This document shows positions 42,538 through 50,401 of a DNA stretch of 64,000 bases, piece by piece (within the stretch, counting starts at the first letter, position 1; each line of letters opens with the position of its first letter). A program made the position numbers and the translations under genes. The stretch is taken from the NCBI RefSeq assembly GCF_036924645.1, contig NZ_JAZHRX010000001.1:2976001-3040000 (forward strand). The letters are read 5' to 3'. Under the pieces are notes generated by a model. The model had not been told where the DNA came from, made no database searches, and saw nothing but the letters and a program-made list of their open reading frames with translations. Source of the stretch: Bradyrhizobium sp. AZCC 2176. GTDB taxonomy: Bacteria > Pseudomonadota > Alphaproteobacteria > Rhizobiales > Xanthobacteraceae.

Positions 42538-42981
42538 TCAGTTGGATTTGGCGCGAAGACCCCAAAGTATCAGCCCGAACGCAATGATGCCGGTTGGCGC
42601 GGCCGGATACATTATTGCCTGGATCATCGCTTCCTGGAGGTCGCTTCCACGCACCCCCTGGGCTGCGATCGGTATGATCGAGCCGCCGGCTCCCAAAAAC
42701 GCCGCCACAACAAATCCCGCGATCGTCGCCAGCGCCGAATAGATAAGGAACCAGAACGCTACTCTTGATGCCGTGGTGCCAAGCCTGAGCATCGGCCACG
42801 TCAGTCCCATCGTCAGGAACGAGACTCCGGTAAAGCCGGATAGCGTATGAACCGAACGGCCGAGATTGGGGGCCGCAAGCGCAGGAATGATGAAGCCCTC
42901 AAACGACGTGAACAGAAACAGGATAACGCCCAGTTGAAGGAGATGACGTCCTTGGCGTGACAACATTTCCGATGAGTTCAT
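42538..42981 (-). CDS. four-helix membrane protein resembling hydroxylaminobenzene mutase
   Basis: 147 residues with four hydrophobic spans (about 14-36, 46-66, 74-98, 118-143). The order R-x-G-R-x-L-x-Q-L-G-V-I-L-F, P-x-L-G-x-S-x-H, then F-L-G-A-G-G-S-I-I-P-I-A-A-Q-G and Q-E-A-M-I follows the pattern I recall for HabA/HabB-type mutases, which convert hydroxylaminobenzene to 2-aminophenol. Databases often mislabel them hydrogenase. No nitro-reductase is nearby, so another isomerisation is possible. Confidence 0.55.
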   Translation of the reverse strand: MNSSEMLSRQGRHLLQLGVILFLFTSFEGFIIPALAAPNLGRSVHTLSGFTGVSFLTMGLTWPMLRLGTTASRVAFWFLIYSALATIAGFVVAAFLGAGGSIIPIAAQGVRGSDLQEAMIQAIMYPAAPTGIIAFGLILWGLRAKSN

Positions 42982-43194
42982 AGCGCCTCCTGTACGATGG
43001 GCATTGATCTGCAGAAGCCGTGCAGCCCAGCCAAACCGGCCGCCGGAAGGAACTCCGGGAGAAGGCGGCTTTCCGCGTTCTGGAACGACTGAACAGCTTT
43101 GCGTTCTCGGTACCCGCCTGTCGCCCAGCGGTGAACTGTCAGCGTCCTCGCCCGTTACTAGCCGCGGCCTTCCAAATCGTCAGAAGGGGGTTCC

Positions 43195-43629
43195 ATGAAT
43201 CAAGCCATAAACCAATCGTCGGAGACGACCGCCGGTTCCGCGAGGAGCTTCGTCCGAAGCCTTTGGGGTGTCCGATACCAGGTCAAAGATGTCGACCGCT
43301 CGGCTGACTTCTATACAAAACAGCTCGGCTTCAAGCTGGATCGCAAGAATTTGCCTGCCTTTGCTCAGGTCTCGATCGGCAACCTCAAGCTCATCCTCAG
43401 CGGCCCCGGCGCGTCGGGTTCGCGTCCGATGCCGAGCGGACATCGTCAGGAGCCCGGGGGGTGGAATCGGGTCGTTCTTGAAGTCGCCGATCTTCCCTCG
43501 CGGATCGAGAATTTGAAAACGGCGGGACTTCATTTTCGCAACGAGATGGAGAGCGGACCGGGCGGCAAGCAAATCCTGTTGGAGGATCCGGACGGCAATC
43601 CGATCGAACTTTTCGAGCCGGCGCACTAG
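43195..43629 (+). CDS. VOC-family (glyoxalase/bleomycin-resistance-like) protein
   Basis: 144 residues. The vicinal-oxygen-chelate module starts near residue 25 (V-R-Y-Q-V-K-D-V-D-R-S-A-D-F-Y-T-K-Q-L-G-F-K-L-D) and ends E-D-P-D-G-N-P-I-E-L-F-E-P, whose Glu is a usual metal ligand. The family covers glyoxalases, dioxygenases and antibiotic-binding proteins, and the exact role is open. AGAAGGGGG precedes the ATG. Confidence 0.82.
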   Translation: MNQAINQSSETTAGSARSFVRSLWGVRYQVKDVDRSADFYTKQLGFKLDRKNLPAFAQVSIGNLKLILSGPGASGSRPMPSGHRQEPGGWNRVVLEVADLPSRIENLKTAGLHFRNEMESGPGGKQILLEDPDGNPIELFEPAH

Positions 43630-43715
43630 AGGCGAATTTTGCGGAGCCGGGCTGGCTGATCCTCATCAGCACCGCTTGGACGTGCTCAGAGTTTGGACCA
43701 TAAGCTGACATCGTT

Positions 43716-43779
43716 AAATCAGCTTCACCCCCTTTCAAAGCCGTATGCCCGCTCTTGCCGACGATGATGTGGTCGTGCG
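43716..43779 (-). pseudogene. radC 3'-end remnant A
   Basis: About 62 bases match the last 60 bases of the intact radC gene (50402-50462) in the same orientation. A 34-base block (43745-43778) is identical. Translated, it reads [16 protein letters not shown], then one inserted base, then V-K-L-I and a TAA stop. Upstream radC sequence is absent. The substitutions (A-S to T-A, M to V) and the different stop codon suggest another radC allele rather than a fresh copy of this one. Confidence 0.8.
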
Positions 43780-43835
43780 CGACGGCGCCTGCCGCGGCGG
43801 CGCCTTTGTATCAAGCGCCGCAAGCTCATTTTGTG

Positions 43836-44354
43836 CTACAGGATCTTTTCGAAGTAATATCGACGAATGCCGCCTCCCAGCGTCTTGTTGCTCGCCTGCT
43901 CGGCGACGGCTTCGTTCAGCAACCGATATTCCGCGTGCCTATACAGTTCGAGCGCAGCCGGCTGTAATTCAGACGTGCTCAATTCAAGCCTTTTAATGTT
44001 AAGCCGACGGCACTCAGCTTCTGCAAATCGCAGCATCGACCGGGCGATCCCGCTACGCCGGGCGGACGGGTCGACATACATGCGACGCAGCTCCATGGCG
44101 TCAGACGCTGCGGGTTCAAGGCCAAACATGCCGACGACCTTCGCTTCCCCGAGCGCGACCCAAAAGCCGCCGCCTCGCTCACCGTAGTAAGCGGCGACCC
44201 GATCGATTTCCTCGATCAATGAACGAGCGATGTAAGCTTCAAAGGCATCGCGCATATGCGGCGGCGATAGCAGTCGGTTGACGACAATGAATAGCTCGCG
44301 CACTTGAGATGCGTCTTCCTCTTGGAACGGTCGGATTGCTACCTCGGTGCTCAC
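43836..44354 (-). CDS. GNAT-family N-acetyltransferase
   Basis: 172 residues with a GNAT fold: E-L-R-R-M-Y-V-D-P-S-A-R-R-S-G-I-A, the acetyl-CoA loop, near residue 95, and L-E-L-S-T-S-x-x-Q-x-A-A-L-E-L-Y near residue 130. Resembles small-molecule or amino-acid acetyltransferases, substrate unknown. It starts at GTG (44354) with AGGGAG upstream and overlaps the previous gene's stop by four bases, so it is the last gene of a three-gene unit (aldo-keto reductase, DUF6064 protein, GNAT). Confidence 0.84.
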   Translation of the reverse strand: MSTEVAIRPFQEEDASQVRELFIVVNRLLSPPHMRDAFEAYIARSLIEEIDRVAAYYGERGGGFWVALGEAKVVGMFGLEPAASDAMELRRMYVDPSARRSGIARSMLRFAEAECRRLNIKRLELSTSELQPAALELYRHAEYRLLNEAVAEQASNKTLGGGIRRYYFEKIL

Positions 44355-45076
44355 GTTCGGTTCTCCCTGACGTCGCCCTTTGCGTACATTCGCGCGGGCG
44401 GAGGCGATCCGCGCCGGCGGATGATCGTCCAGATCCAGGCTGCAGCGGCGAGCGCCAGGGCGGCATAAGGGGCCCAGGCTTGCGGCTCTCCCATCGTGCT
44501 GAGGGTTATGCCGCTCAAGAGGCACCAGAGAACAGGAATTGGCAGCAGCACTGGCAAAAGCTTGCCGCGGGCCAGCAGCAGAACGCCGAGCGTCGCCATA
44601 GCGGTCGGATCCGGCGCGATGCCAAAGACCTCGGACGAGGCCCAGCCGCGTCCCTGTAGCGGCGCCAGCAACGGCTGTCCGGCGAGTGCGAAGCCAAGGA
44701 TGAGACCCCCTATCCAACCGGCAGGCCCGCGCCGATCGAAGGCGAGACCATCGCGCAACGACCCGATGACGAGCAGCAACACGCCTTCAACGGCGAACGC
44801 CGGCGCGACATAGGCGGCTGCCCAATTGATGGTCGCGTAGCGATCCCACAGGAAGGACCACCCGACAAAGGTCCAAAGGAGCATGAGGATGAGCGCGAGC
44901 CAGCGTGCCCCGGTTCTCGGCTGCCACGCGATGAGCAGGATGATGGCGAGGCCGGCGGCGAGCGCCAGCACGTGCAGAGGCCAGAGCGCCGCATTGTGCA
45001 ATTCGAACATGCGCCAATAGACGCGCGGCGAAAACAGCAGGAAGTCCTGTGCCCGGTAGGTCCACCACTCCGACAT
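44351..45076 (-). CDS. DUF6064-like integral membrane protein
   Basis: 241 residues with about seven hydrophobic spans. The N-terminus W-W-T-Y-R-A-Q-D-F-L-L-F-S-P-R-V-Y-W-R-M-F-E-x-x-N is a signature I associate with DUF6064 proteins, which have no known function. The ATG at 45076 overlaps the aldo-keto reductase stop by one base. It is translationally coupled on both sides. Confidence 0.75.
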   Translation of the reverse strand: MSEWWTYRAQDFLLFSPRVYWRMFELHNAALWPLHVLALAAGLAIILLIAWQPRTGARWLALILMLLWTFVGWSFLWDRYATINWAAAYVAPAFAVEGVLLLVIGSLRDGLAFDRRGPAGWIGGLILGFALAGQPLLAPLQGRGWASSEVFGIAPDPTAMATLGVLLLARGKLLPVLLPIPVLWCLLSGITLSTMGEPQAWAPYAALALAAAAWIWTIIRRRGSPPPARMYAKGDVRENRT

Positions 45077-45996
45077 CAAAGCGCTTTCACGTGGGCCGAG
45101 ATGCGCTCCCGCATGGCCGGATCAGGCATCGGGCCGGCGGCGGCCGAGAGGTTTTCACGCACGTGCTCGACGCGGGTGGTCGCCGGAATTGCGACGGTGA
45201 CGGCCGGGTGAGCGAGGATGAACTTCAGGATGAGCTGTGCCCAGCTCGACACCCCGAATTCGCGCGCCCATTCGAGCAGCGGCTCACGCTTGAGGCGGTC
45301 AGTCAGCGCGCCCTGCCGGAACGGGCGGTTGACGATCACGGCAATGCCGCGCTCCGACGCCAGCGGCAGTAGCCGCGCCTCCGCCTCGCGATCAACAACG
45401 TTGTAGGTGAACTGCACGAAGTCGACAGGCTCGCTCCGCATGATCTGTTCGAGGAGATCGTGACGGCGGCCTTCGGACGTGGTGATTCCAACATAACGCA
45501 CCGCGCCCGCCGCCTTCATCTGGAAGAGCATCTGCAGATGCGCCTTCCAGGCGAGGAGATTGTGAACCTGAACCAGGTCGAACTTCGGCACCCCCCAGTA
45601 GCGACGCGATTGCTCGATCTGGGATGGACCTGCCGCGCCTGAGGACGTCCAGACCTTTTCGGCCGAGAATAGCGCAGAAGGTCGCCCGAGCTTTTGAAGG
45701 CCGTAGCCGATCACCGGCTGCGACGAGCCATACATGGGGGAGGAATCGATCATGCGGCCGCCCGCCTCGAAGAAGGCGGCCATGACACCGGCGCATTCGT
45801 CCCTAAGCACCGGATCGCCGCCGACGTTGAAGGTGATCCAGGTCCCTAGTCCAACGATCGGTATCTCCTCGCGGGTCGAGGGGATGGCACGGCGGGCGGG
45901 CGAGCCCTCCTGGGCGCGCAGAGACACTGGCAGCAGTGTCGCGGCGGCCGCCGCCGCCAGGGAAGCCTGCACGAACGTTCGGCGTGTCGTCCGCAT
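45076..45996 (-). CDS. Tat-exported aldo/keto reductase
   Basis: 306 residues. The N-terminus M-R-T-T-R-R-T-F-V-Q-A-S is a twin-arginine signal, followed by an Ala-rich core, so the enzyme is probably folded in the cytoplasm and exported. The AKR barrel carries D84-S-S-P-M-Y89, E-K near residue 115 and Q-V-H near 140 as the catalytic set, and V-A-I-P-A-T-T near the end for cofactor binding. GGAG seven bases before the ATG at 45996 supports this start. First gene of a coupled three-gene unit. Confidence 0.82.
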   Translation of the reverse strand: MRTTRRTFVQASLAAAAAATLLPVSLRAQEGSPARRAIPSTREEIPIVGLGTWITFNVGGDPVLRDECAGVMAAFFEAGGRMIDSSPMYGSSQPVIGYGLQKLGRPSALFSAEKVWTSSGAAGPSQIEQSRRYWGVPKFDLVQVHNLLAWKAHLQMLFQMKAAGAVRYVGITTSEGRRHDLLEQIMRSEPVDFVQFTYNVVDREAEARLLPLASERGIAVIVNRPFRQGALTDRLKREPLLEWAREFGVSSWAQLILKFILAHPAVTVAIPATTRVEHVRENLSAAAGPMPDPAMRERISAHVKAL

Positions 45997-46347
45997 TCGA
46001 TGCTCCATCATCGCGGCGGGTAAACCGGCGCGCAAGAAATGCGCGAGAGTAACGGTACGCCGCCGCCACCGTCGCAATATGATCAAGGCGCTGGACCAAA
46101 TATGCAGTCGCGCGACGTCCTCAATCTGCGATGGACAGTTGACATCGCAAAATCACCTTCAGTCCCCTCAAACTTGCGTGACCGTTCTTGCCGAAGATGA
46201 CGTGGTCGTGCACGGAAAAGCCGAGTGGGTGGCGATCTGGACGGTCGCCTTGATCATATGGATCATCGGCCTGCGACGGCGTGGGAGAAGTGGTTTCCCC
46301 TCAACATCGAGTGCATTGATTTCACGAGGATATGCCGGCAGGAGAAC
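45997..46347. other. 351-base region without a gene, containing radC remnant B
   Basis: The spacer between the aldo-keto reductase start and the GntP permease stop. About 140 of its bases (46148-46290) are a degenerate radC 3' end, and the remainder shows no ORF or hairpin I can support. Confidence 0.6.
46148..46290 (-). pseudogene. radC 3'-end remnant B
   Basis: About 140 bases align with the last 140 of intact radC in the same orientation, at roughly 80% identity by eye. Translation gives S-Q-A, then a +1 shift, M-I-K-A-T-V-Q-I-A-T, a -1 shift, then L-G-F-S-V-H-D-H-V-I-F-G-K-N-G-H-A-S-L-R-G-L-K-V-I. Most differences from RadC are conservative (I/V, K/R, M/L), so the parent was a functional diverged radC. 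The stop codon is lost. Confidence 0.82.
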
Positions 46348-47811
46348 CTAGAACGATCCTGCAGCCGAGCCGAGCGCGATGACGACCGTGAGGGCGATGA
46401 GCGCGCCGACGATGCCGACCATGACGATGTCGCGATAGCTGCCTCGGTGCGTCGATCCGCAGACTGCGAGCAGCGTAACGACCGCGCCGTTATGGGGCAG
46501 GCTGTCGAGCGTACCCGAACCGATCACCGCCACGCGATGCAGCAGCGCGGGATCGAGTCCGATCTCCGCTGCGCGCGTCATGTAGCTCGCTCCGAGTGCG
46601 TCGAGCGCGATGGTCAGTCCGCCCGACGCCGAGCCGGTCAAGGCTGCGAGCACGTTGGTGGCGACTGCCAGCGACACCAGCGGTCCGCCGCCGATGCCGA
46701 GCACGGCGTCGCGCACCACGGCGAAAGCAGGCATCGCCGCCACCACGGCGCCGAAGCCAACCAGGCTCGCCACGCTCAGCGCCGGCAGCACCGAGGCGTT
46801 GGCGCCGGCGTCCATGGTCGCGCGCAGGGCCGGCAGTCGCCGATAGCTGACCGCGAGCACGGTCAGAATCGCGCAGGCAAGCGCCGTGATCACGGCCCAC
46901 ACGCCGCCGACAGCGGCGAGCGACGTCCCGCCCCAGCGGGCCTCGGCGAGAAAGCGGGTGTCGAGTGCCGGCAGGACCAACAACGACATCGCGAGATTGA
47001 CGGCAATGACGACGATGAGGGGCAGCGCGGCGAGCATGGCCGGAGGCGGCACGTCGGCCGTCTTGCCATGGACGATCTCCGCCGGATCGAACTCGCGCGC
47101 GGTGGTGGCGCGTTCGCGCAACTTTTCGTCGGCGGCGAGACGGCCGGACGGCATCGGCGCGCCCTCGCCAAAGCCTTCGCCGTTCATCTTTGCGAGCGCC
47201 TCCTGGCGATTGAGCCACCACAGGCCAAAGCCGAGCATGATCAGCGATGCCAGGATGCCGAGGCCGGGCGCGGCAAAGGGCGTGGTGCCGAAGAACGGCA
47301 TTGGAATCGCGTTCTGGATTGACGGCGTGCCGGGCAGTGCCGACATGGTGAAGGTCGAGGTGCCGAGCACGATAGTTGCCGGCATCAGACGCCGCGGGAC
47401 GCCGGCCGCACGAAACAGCTCCTGCGCCATCGGCGCCAGCACGAAGAAGGCGACGAACAGACTGACGCCGCCATAGGTGACGAGCGCGCCGGCGAGCACG
47501 ACCGCCAGTACGGCCCGCTGTGGGCCGAGCCGCTCGGTCATGAAGCTCGCGATCGCGGCGACCGATCCGCTGTCCTCCATCAGCTTGCCGAACAGCGCGC
47601 CAAGCAGAAACAGCGGAAAGAACTGGGCCAGAAAGCCCGCCGCGCTGACCATGAAGGTCTGGGTCCAGTGGGCGAGCAGCGGCTCGCGGGAGAACAGCGC
47701 TGCGATCAAAGCGGCTAGCGGCGCAAGCAGCAATACGCTCCAGCCCCGGAAGGCGAACGCGATCAAAAGACCGAGTCCGATCAAGATGCCGAGAAGCCCG
47801 AACACTGTCAT
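46348..47811 (-). CDS. GntP-family permease (gluconate/hydroxybutyrate/organic acid type)
   Basis: 487 residues, about 12-13 spans, of the gluconate:proton symporter family (COG2610). Typical blocks: L-A-P-L-A-A-L-I-A-A-L near the start, P-L-F-L-L-G-A-L-F-G-K-L-M-E-D-S-G-S near residue 70, Y-G-G-V-S-L-F-V-A-F-F, A-L-P-G-T-P-S-I-Q-N-A-I-P, G-S-A-S-G-G-L-T-I-A-L and D-S-L-P-H-N-G-A-V. Substrate is likely a hydroxy or short organic acid. Three bases separate it from the patatin gene upstream, implying an operon. Confidence 0.87.
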   Translation of the reverse strand: MTVFGLLGILIGLGLLIAFAFRGWSVLLLAPLAALIAALFSREPLLAHWTQTFMVSAAGFLAQFFPLFLLGALFGKLMEDSGSVAAIASFMTERLGPQRAVLAVVLAGALVTYGGVSLFVAFFVLAPMAQELFRAAGVPRRLMPATIVLGTSTFTMSALPGTPSIQNAIPMPFFGTTPFAAPGLGILASLIMLGFGLWWLNRQEALAKMNGEGFGEGAPMPSGRLAADEKLRERATTAREFDPAEIVHGKTADVPPPAMLAALPLIVVIAVNLAMSLLVLPALDTRFLAEARWGGTSLAAVGGVWAVITALACAILTVLAVSYRRLPALRATMDAGANASVLPALSVASLVGFGAVVAAMPAFAVVRDAVLGIGGGPLVSLAVATNVLAALTGSASGGLTIALDALGASYMTRAAEIGLDPALLHRVAVIGSGTLDSLPHNGAVVTLLAVCGSTHRGSYRDIVMVGIVGALIALTVVIALGSAAGSF

Positions 47812-47814
47812 GAC

Positions 47815-48843
47815 TCAGCATTCCGCGAGCAGCGCGTCGAGATCGGTCGTGGATTGCTTGCCGATATCCTCGCCGTGGGCGTTAAGGAATGCGTCGGCGC
47901 TCTTGCGGCCCTCTTCCTTCAGCAGCGAGACGAACGCCCACTCGGCGTTGAGCTTCGACGACGCTCCGAACTCCGTGAGCGTGTCGGTCATGATCCGGTG
48001 CGTGCGCATGCCGGCCCAGCGCGCGCCTTCGCCGTGCCCGGGGTCCGCCACCTGGCGCAGCAGCGCCATCATGCGCAATTCCTTCATCAGCGGCGAGTTG
48101 AAGGAAATCTCGTTGAGCCGGTTGAGGATTTCATTTGCCGTGCGCGGTGGCTCCGGCCGCTCGCGCGGATTGATCTGCACCAAAATGGTGTCGTGCGCAT
48201 CGCTTTCGCGCACCAGCGGCGTCAGCGTCGGATTGCCGGCATAGCCGCCATCCCAATAGGGTTCGCCATCGATCTCGATCGCATGGAACATGGTCGGCAG
48301 GCAGGCCGAGGCAAGCAGGACATCGGCGGTGATCTCCTTGTTGCGGAAGATGCGGCCGCGGCCGGTGCGCACACTGGTCGCAGTGACGAACAGCCTGATC
48401 GGTGCGCGGGCCAGCCGGTCGAAATCGATGCTGTCGGCGAGGATGGCGCGCAGCGGATTGAGGCCAAGTGGATTGAGATCATAGGGCGAAACAACGCGGG
48501 CCATCAGGTCCATGGCGATGTAGGCGGGCGAGGTGTCGAGCGTCCAGCGACCCATCAGCCGGTCGAGCGGCGAGCGCTGCAGCGGGCTGAACGCCGCAGC
48601 CTGCGACACCCGCCGCCAATAGGTCGCGAGCGCCGCCCGCGCACCTTCGGCTCCGCCTTGCGTCCATCCGTCGGCCACCAGGACTGCATTCATCGCGCCC
48701 GCCGACGTGCCGGAGATCGCTTCGATCCGCAGCCACGGCTCCTCGATCAGCCGGTCGAGCACACCCCAGGTGAACGCGCCGTGGGAGCCACCACCTTGCA
48801 AAGCGAGGTCAACCAGCACAGGTTCGCGCGCTGTTTCGTCCAT
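47815..48843 (-). CDS. patatin-like phospholipase
   Basis: 342 residues from the ATG at 48843, preceded by GAGGGTG. The oxyanion loop is G-G-G-S-H-G (17-22), the nucleophile elbow G-T-S-A-G (Ser47), and the dyad aspartate lies in D-G-G (Asp198). No signal peptide. Patatin-like enzymes hydrolyse acyl esters of phospholipids or, in PHA-storing bacteria, may sit on storage granules. Co-transcription with an organic-acid permease is consistent with a link to hydroxy-acid metabolism, but that is speculative. Confidence 0.88.
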   Translation of the reverse strand: MDETAREPVLVDLALQGGGSHGAFTWGVLDRLIEEPWLRIEAISGTSAGAMNAVLVADGWTQGGAEGARAALATYWRRVSQAAAFSPLQRSPLDRLMGRWTLDTSPAYIAMDLMARVVSPYDLNPLGLNPLRAILADSIDFDRLARAPIRLFVTATSVRTGRGRIFRNKEITADVLLASACLPTMFHAIEIDGEPYWDGGYAGNPTLTPLVRESDAHDTILVQINPRERPEPPRTANEILNRLNEISFNSPLMKELRMMALLRQVADPGHGEGARWAGMRTHRIMTDTLTEFGASSKLNAEWAFVSLLKEEGRKSADAFLNAHGEDIGKQSTTDLDALLAEC

Positions 48844-48892
48844 CGTCACCCTCGTCGGTCGGAGATGAAACGACACTCAACCCAGGACGCTG

Positions 48893-49111
48893 CTACATCC
48901 CTCTCGACCTTTCGTAGGATCGACGCAGCAACGCGAACAGGCTGCCACCCGTCGCCGCGCCCAGCAGGTAGGCGACGGCGACCAGCAGCGCGAGGGGCAC
49001 GCGGGCATTGATGCCGAGGAAAGACATGGTGACGACCTCGAAGTTCTGCACCGCGAAGATGACGGTCGCAGCGACGAACAGAATGATGACGGCGAGGTAG
49101 ATCCAGCGCAT
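48893..49111 (-). CDS. LapA-domain small membrane protein
   Basis: 72 residues with two spans (about 5-22 and 38-60) and the LapA/DUF1049 pattern F-A-V-Q-N-F-E-V-V-T-M-S-F-L between them. Related E. coli proteins help lipopolysaccharide assembly. GGGAGG precedes the ATG at 49111. The gene lies between HdeD and patatin genes of the same strand. Confidence 0.78.
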   Translation of the reverse strand: MRWIYLAVIILFVAATVIFAVQNFEVVTMSFLGINARVPLALLVAVAYLLGAATGGSLFALLRRSYERSRGM

Positions 49112-49168
49112 GGCGCCTCCCTTTCGTCGATTGAGAGACTGCGCCGCGCGCAGTCCGCCAAACTTGCC

Positions 49169-49744
49169 TCAGCGAGGGCGGCGCAAGCCGAAGCCGAGTC
49201 CGATCCAGCCAGCGCCGGCCATGATGAGATCGATGCCGAGGAACAGGCCGAGGATATAGAGGCTCGACACCGGCCAGCGCGCCAGGATCAGCAGGCCGAG
49301 TACAAGCGTGATCACACCGGAAAGCACCACCCAGATCCAGGGTGTTTCCCGCTTCATGCTGAACGCCAGCACGATCCGCATGATGCCCGAGACCACCAGC
49401 GATGCGCCGAGGATGAGGGTGAGCAGCGCCGCGGCGAGCAGCGGATTCTGGAACGTGACGAAGCCGGCGATGATGTAGAGCACGCCGAGCAGGGCCCAGA
49501 GCAGGAATTTACCCCAACTCCTGATTTGGAAGGCGCTAAAGACCTCGGCGACACCGGCGATAATCATCATCATGCCAACGACGAGGACGCTCGCGACGGT
49601 GGCCATCGCGACGCTACCCAGCGCGATAAATCCGGCGATGAGATAGACGACGCCGAGTGCGATGATCCAGCCCGACTTGGCGCGCAGCGGCACCATATCC
49701 GAACCGGCCTGAGGGCTTTTCACAGTGTCTGAAGTGCTGGTCAT
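49169..49744 (-). CDS. HdeD-family membrane protein
   Basis: 191 residues with six regular hydrophobic spans and the DUF308/HdeD pairs (I-A-G-V-A-E-V-F-S-A-F, I-I-A-G-F-V-T-F-Q-N-P, V-V-S-G-I-M-R-I, I-L-A-R-W-P). In E. coli HdeD contributes to acid resistance at high density. Here it is the first gene of the HdeD/LapA/patatin/GntP group. AGGA at 49749-49752 (minus strand) supports the ATG at 49744. Confidence 0.87.
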   Translation of the reverse strand: MTSTSDTVKSPQAGSDMVPLRAKSGWIIALGVVYLIAGFIALGSVAMATVASVLVVGMMMIIAGVAEVFSAFQIRSWGKFLLWALLGVLYIIAGFVTFQNPLLAAALLTLILGASLVVSGIMRIVLAFSMKRETPWIWVVLSGVITLVLGLLILARWPVSSLYILGLFLGIDLIMAGAGWIGLGFGLRRPR

Positions 49745-50118
49745 GACGGTCCTCCGATACGAAAAACCTATCCGACGTTAGTTTGTCGGTCCCTCGACGC
49801 GACGGCACGCGGCGCAGAATGTTCGACGCTCAGGTACTAGCACAACTGCGCGTTGCGATCACCTGATTTCAATATCGTCGGTCGTGATTTTATCGTGCGA
49901 GGTCTCGCCGCGGCATGATGCTGGCCGCCTCGTCGGGATAGGCGATCACCGAGCGGTGGCGGTACGCTGGATCAGCCGCCTGTTGGGGCAAACATCCACT
50001 CCATTTGGCCCGGTGCAGACTTGTCTCAACGGCTTTGTGCGATCGCACCTGGCCAATAACAATAAGAAGCTAAAGCACGATGGCGGCTCGGCCGTGCCAT
50101 CGCGCTTTAGTCGTCGCG
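49745..50118. other. 374-base intergenic region
   Basis: No gene seen. A strong hairpin (50070-50110) lies at its right end. Nearer to HdeD the sequence should hold that group's promoter, but no clear boxes were found. Confidence 0.5.
50070..50110 (-). terminator. strong hairpin after the 55-residue ORF
   Basis: CTAAAGC-A-CGATGGC (50070-50084) pairs with GCCATCG-C-GCTTTAG (50096-50110): 14 pairs with one A/C mismatch and an 11-base loop. On the minus strand it begins eight bases after the stop codon of the small ORF at 50119-50286 and is followed by a T-rich run (CTTCTTATTGTTATTG), so it looks like that gene's terminator. Confidence 0.65.
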
Positions 50119-50286
50119 TCAATCGAACAGCACCCTGGTTCGCACCTCGTTGCGGGCCAAACTGTTGATTTCAGCAAGCGCCATCGCGCCCCTCAGTTCC
50201 TCGAGCCAGTCCAGAAATTTGTCAACCAAGTGCTCCGGGCTCATCGAAAGAGCCGCGACCCTCATCCGCTCTGCTAGCTGATTCAT
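50119..50286 (-). CDS. small hypothetical protein (55 aa)
   Basis: A 55-residue ORF, acidic and helical (M-N-Q-L-A-E-R-M-R-V...L-V-D-K-F-L-D-W-L-E-E-L...N-S-L-A-R-N-E-V). It starts at ATG 50286 with GAGGGGG seven bases upstream. A second ATG is immediately before it. A terminator-like hairpin follows its stop codon by eight bases. Together these make a complete small transcription unit. No homologue is known to me. It lies between radC and the HdeD group. Confidence 0.55.
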   Translation of the reverse strand: MNQLAERMRVAALSMSPEHLVDKFLDWLEELRGAMALAEINSLARNEVRTRVLFD

Positions 50287-50401
50287 CATCGATCCCCCTC
50301 ATTCGAGGATGAGCTACCCCCTCTCATCCGATGAACCACTCTCTCACGCGTTCGCCAAAGCGCGAAGCGGATAGTTAATAGATGGTAAATGCAGGCGATA
50401 G

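Noticed and set aside
46225..47322. 365-residue open frame opposite the GntP permease
   Set aside because: Composition is Arg/His/Asp-rich with no recognisable domain. The permease on the other strand is clear.
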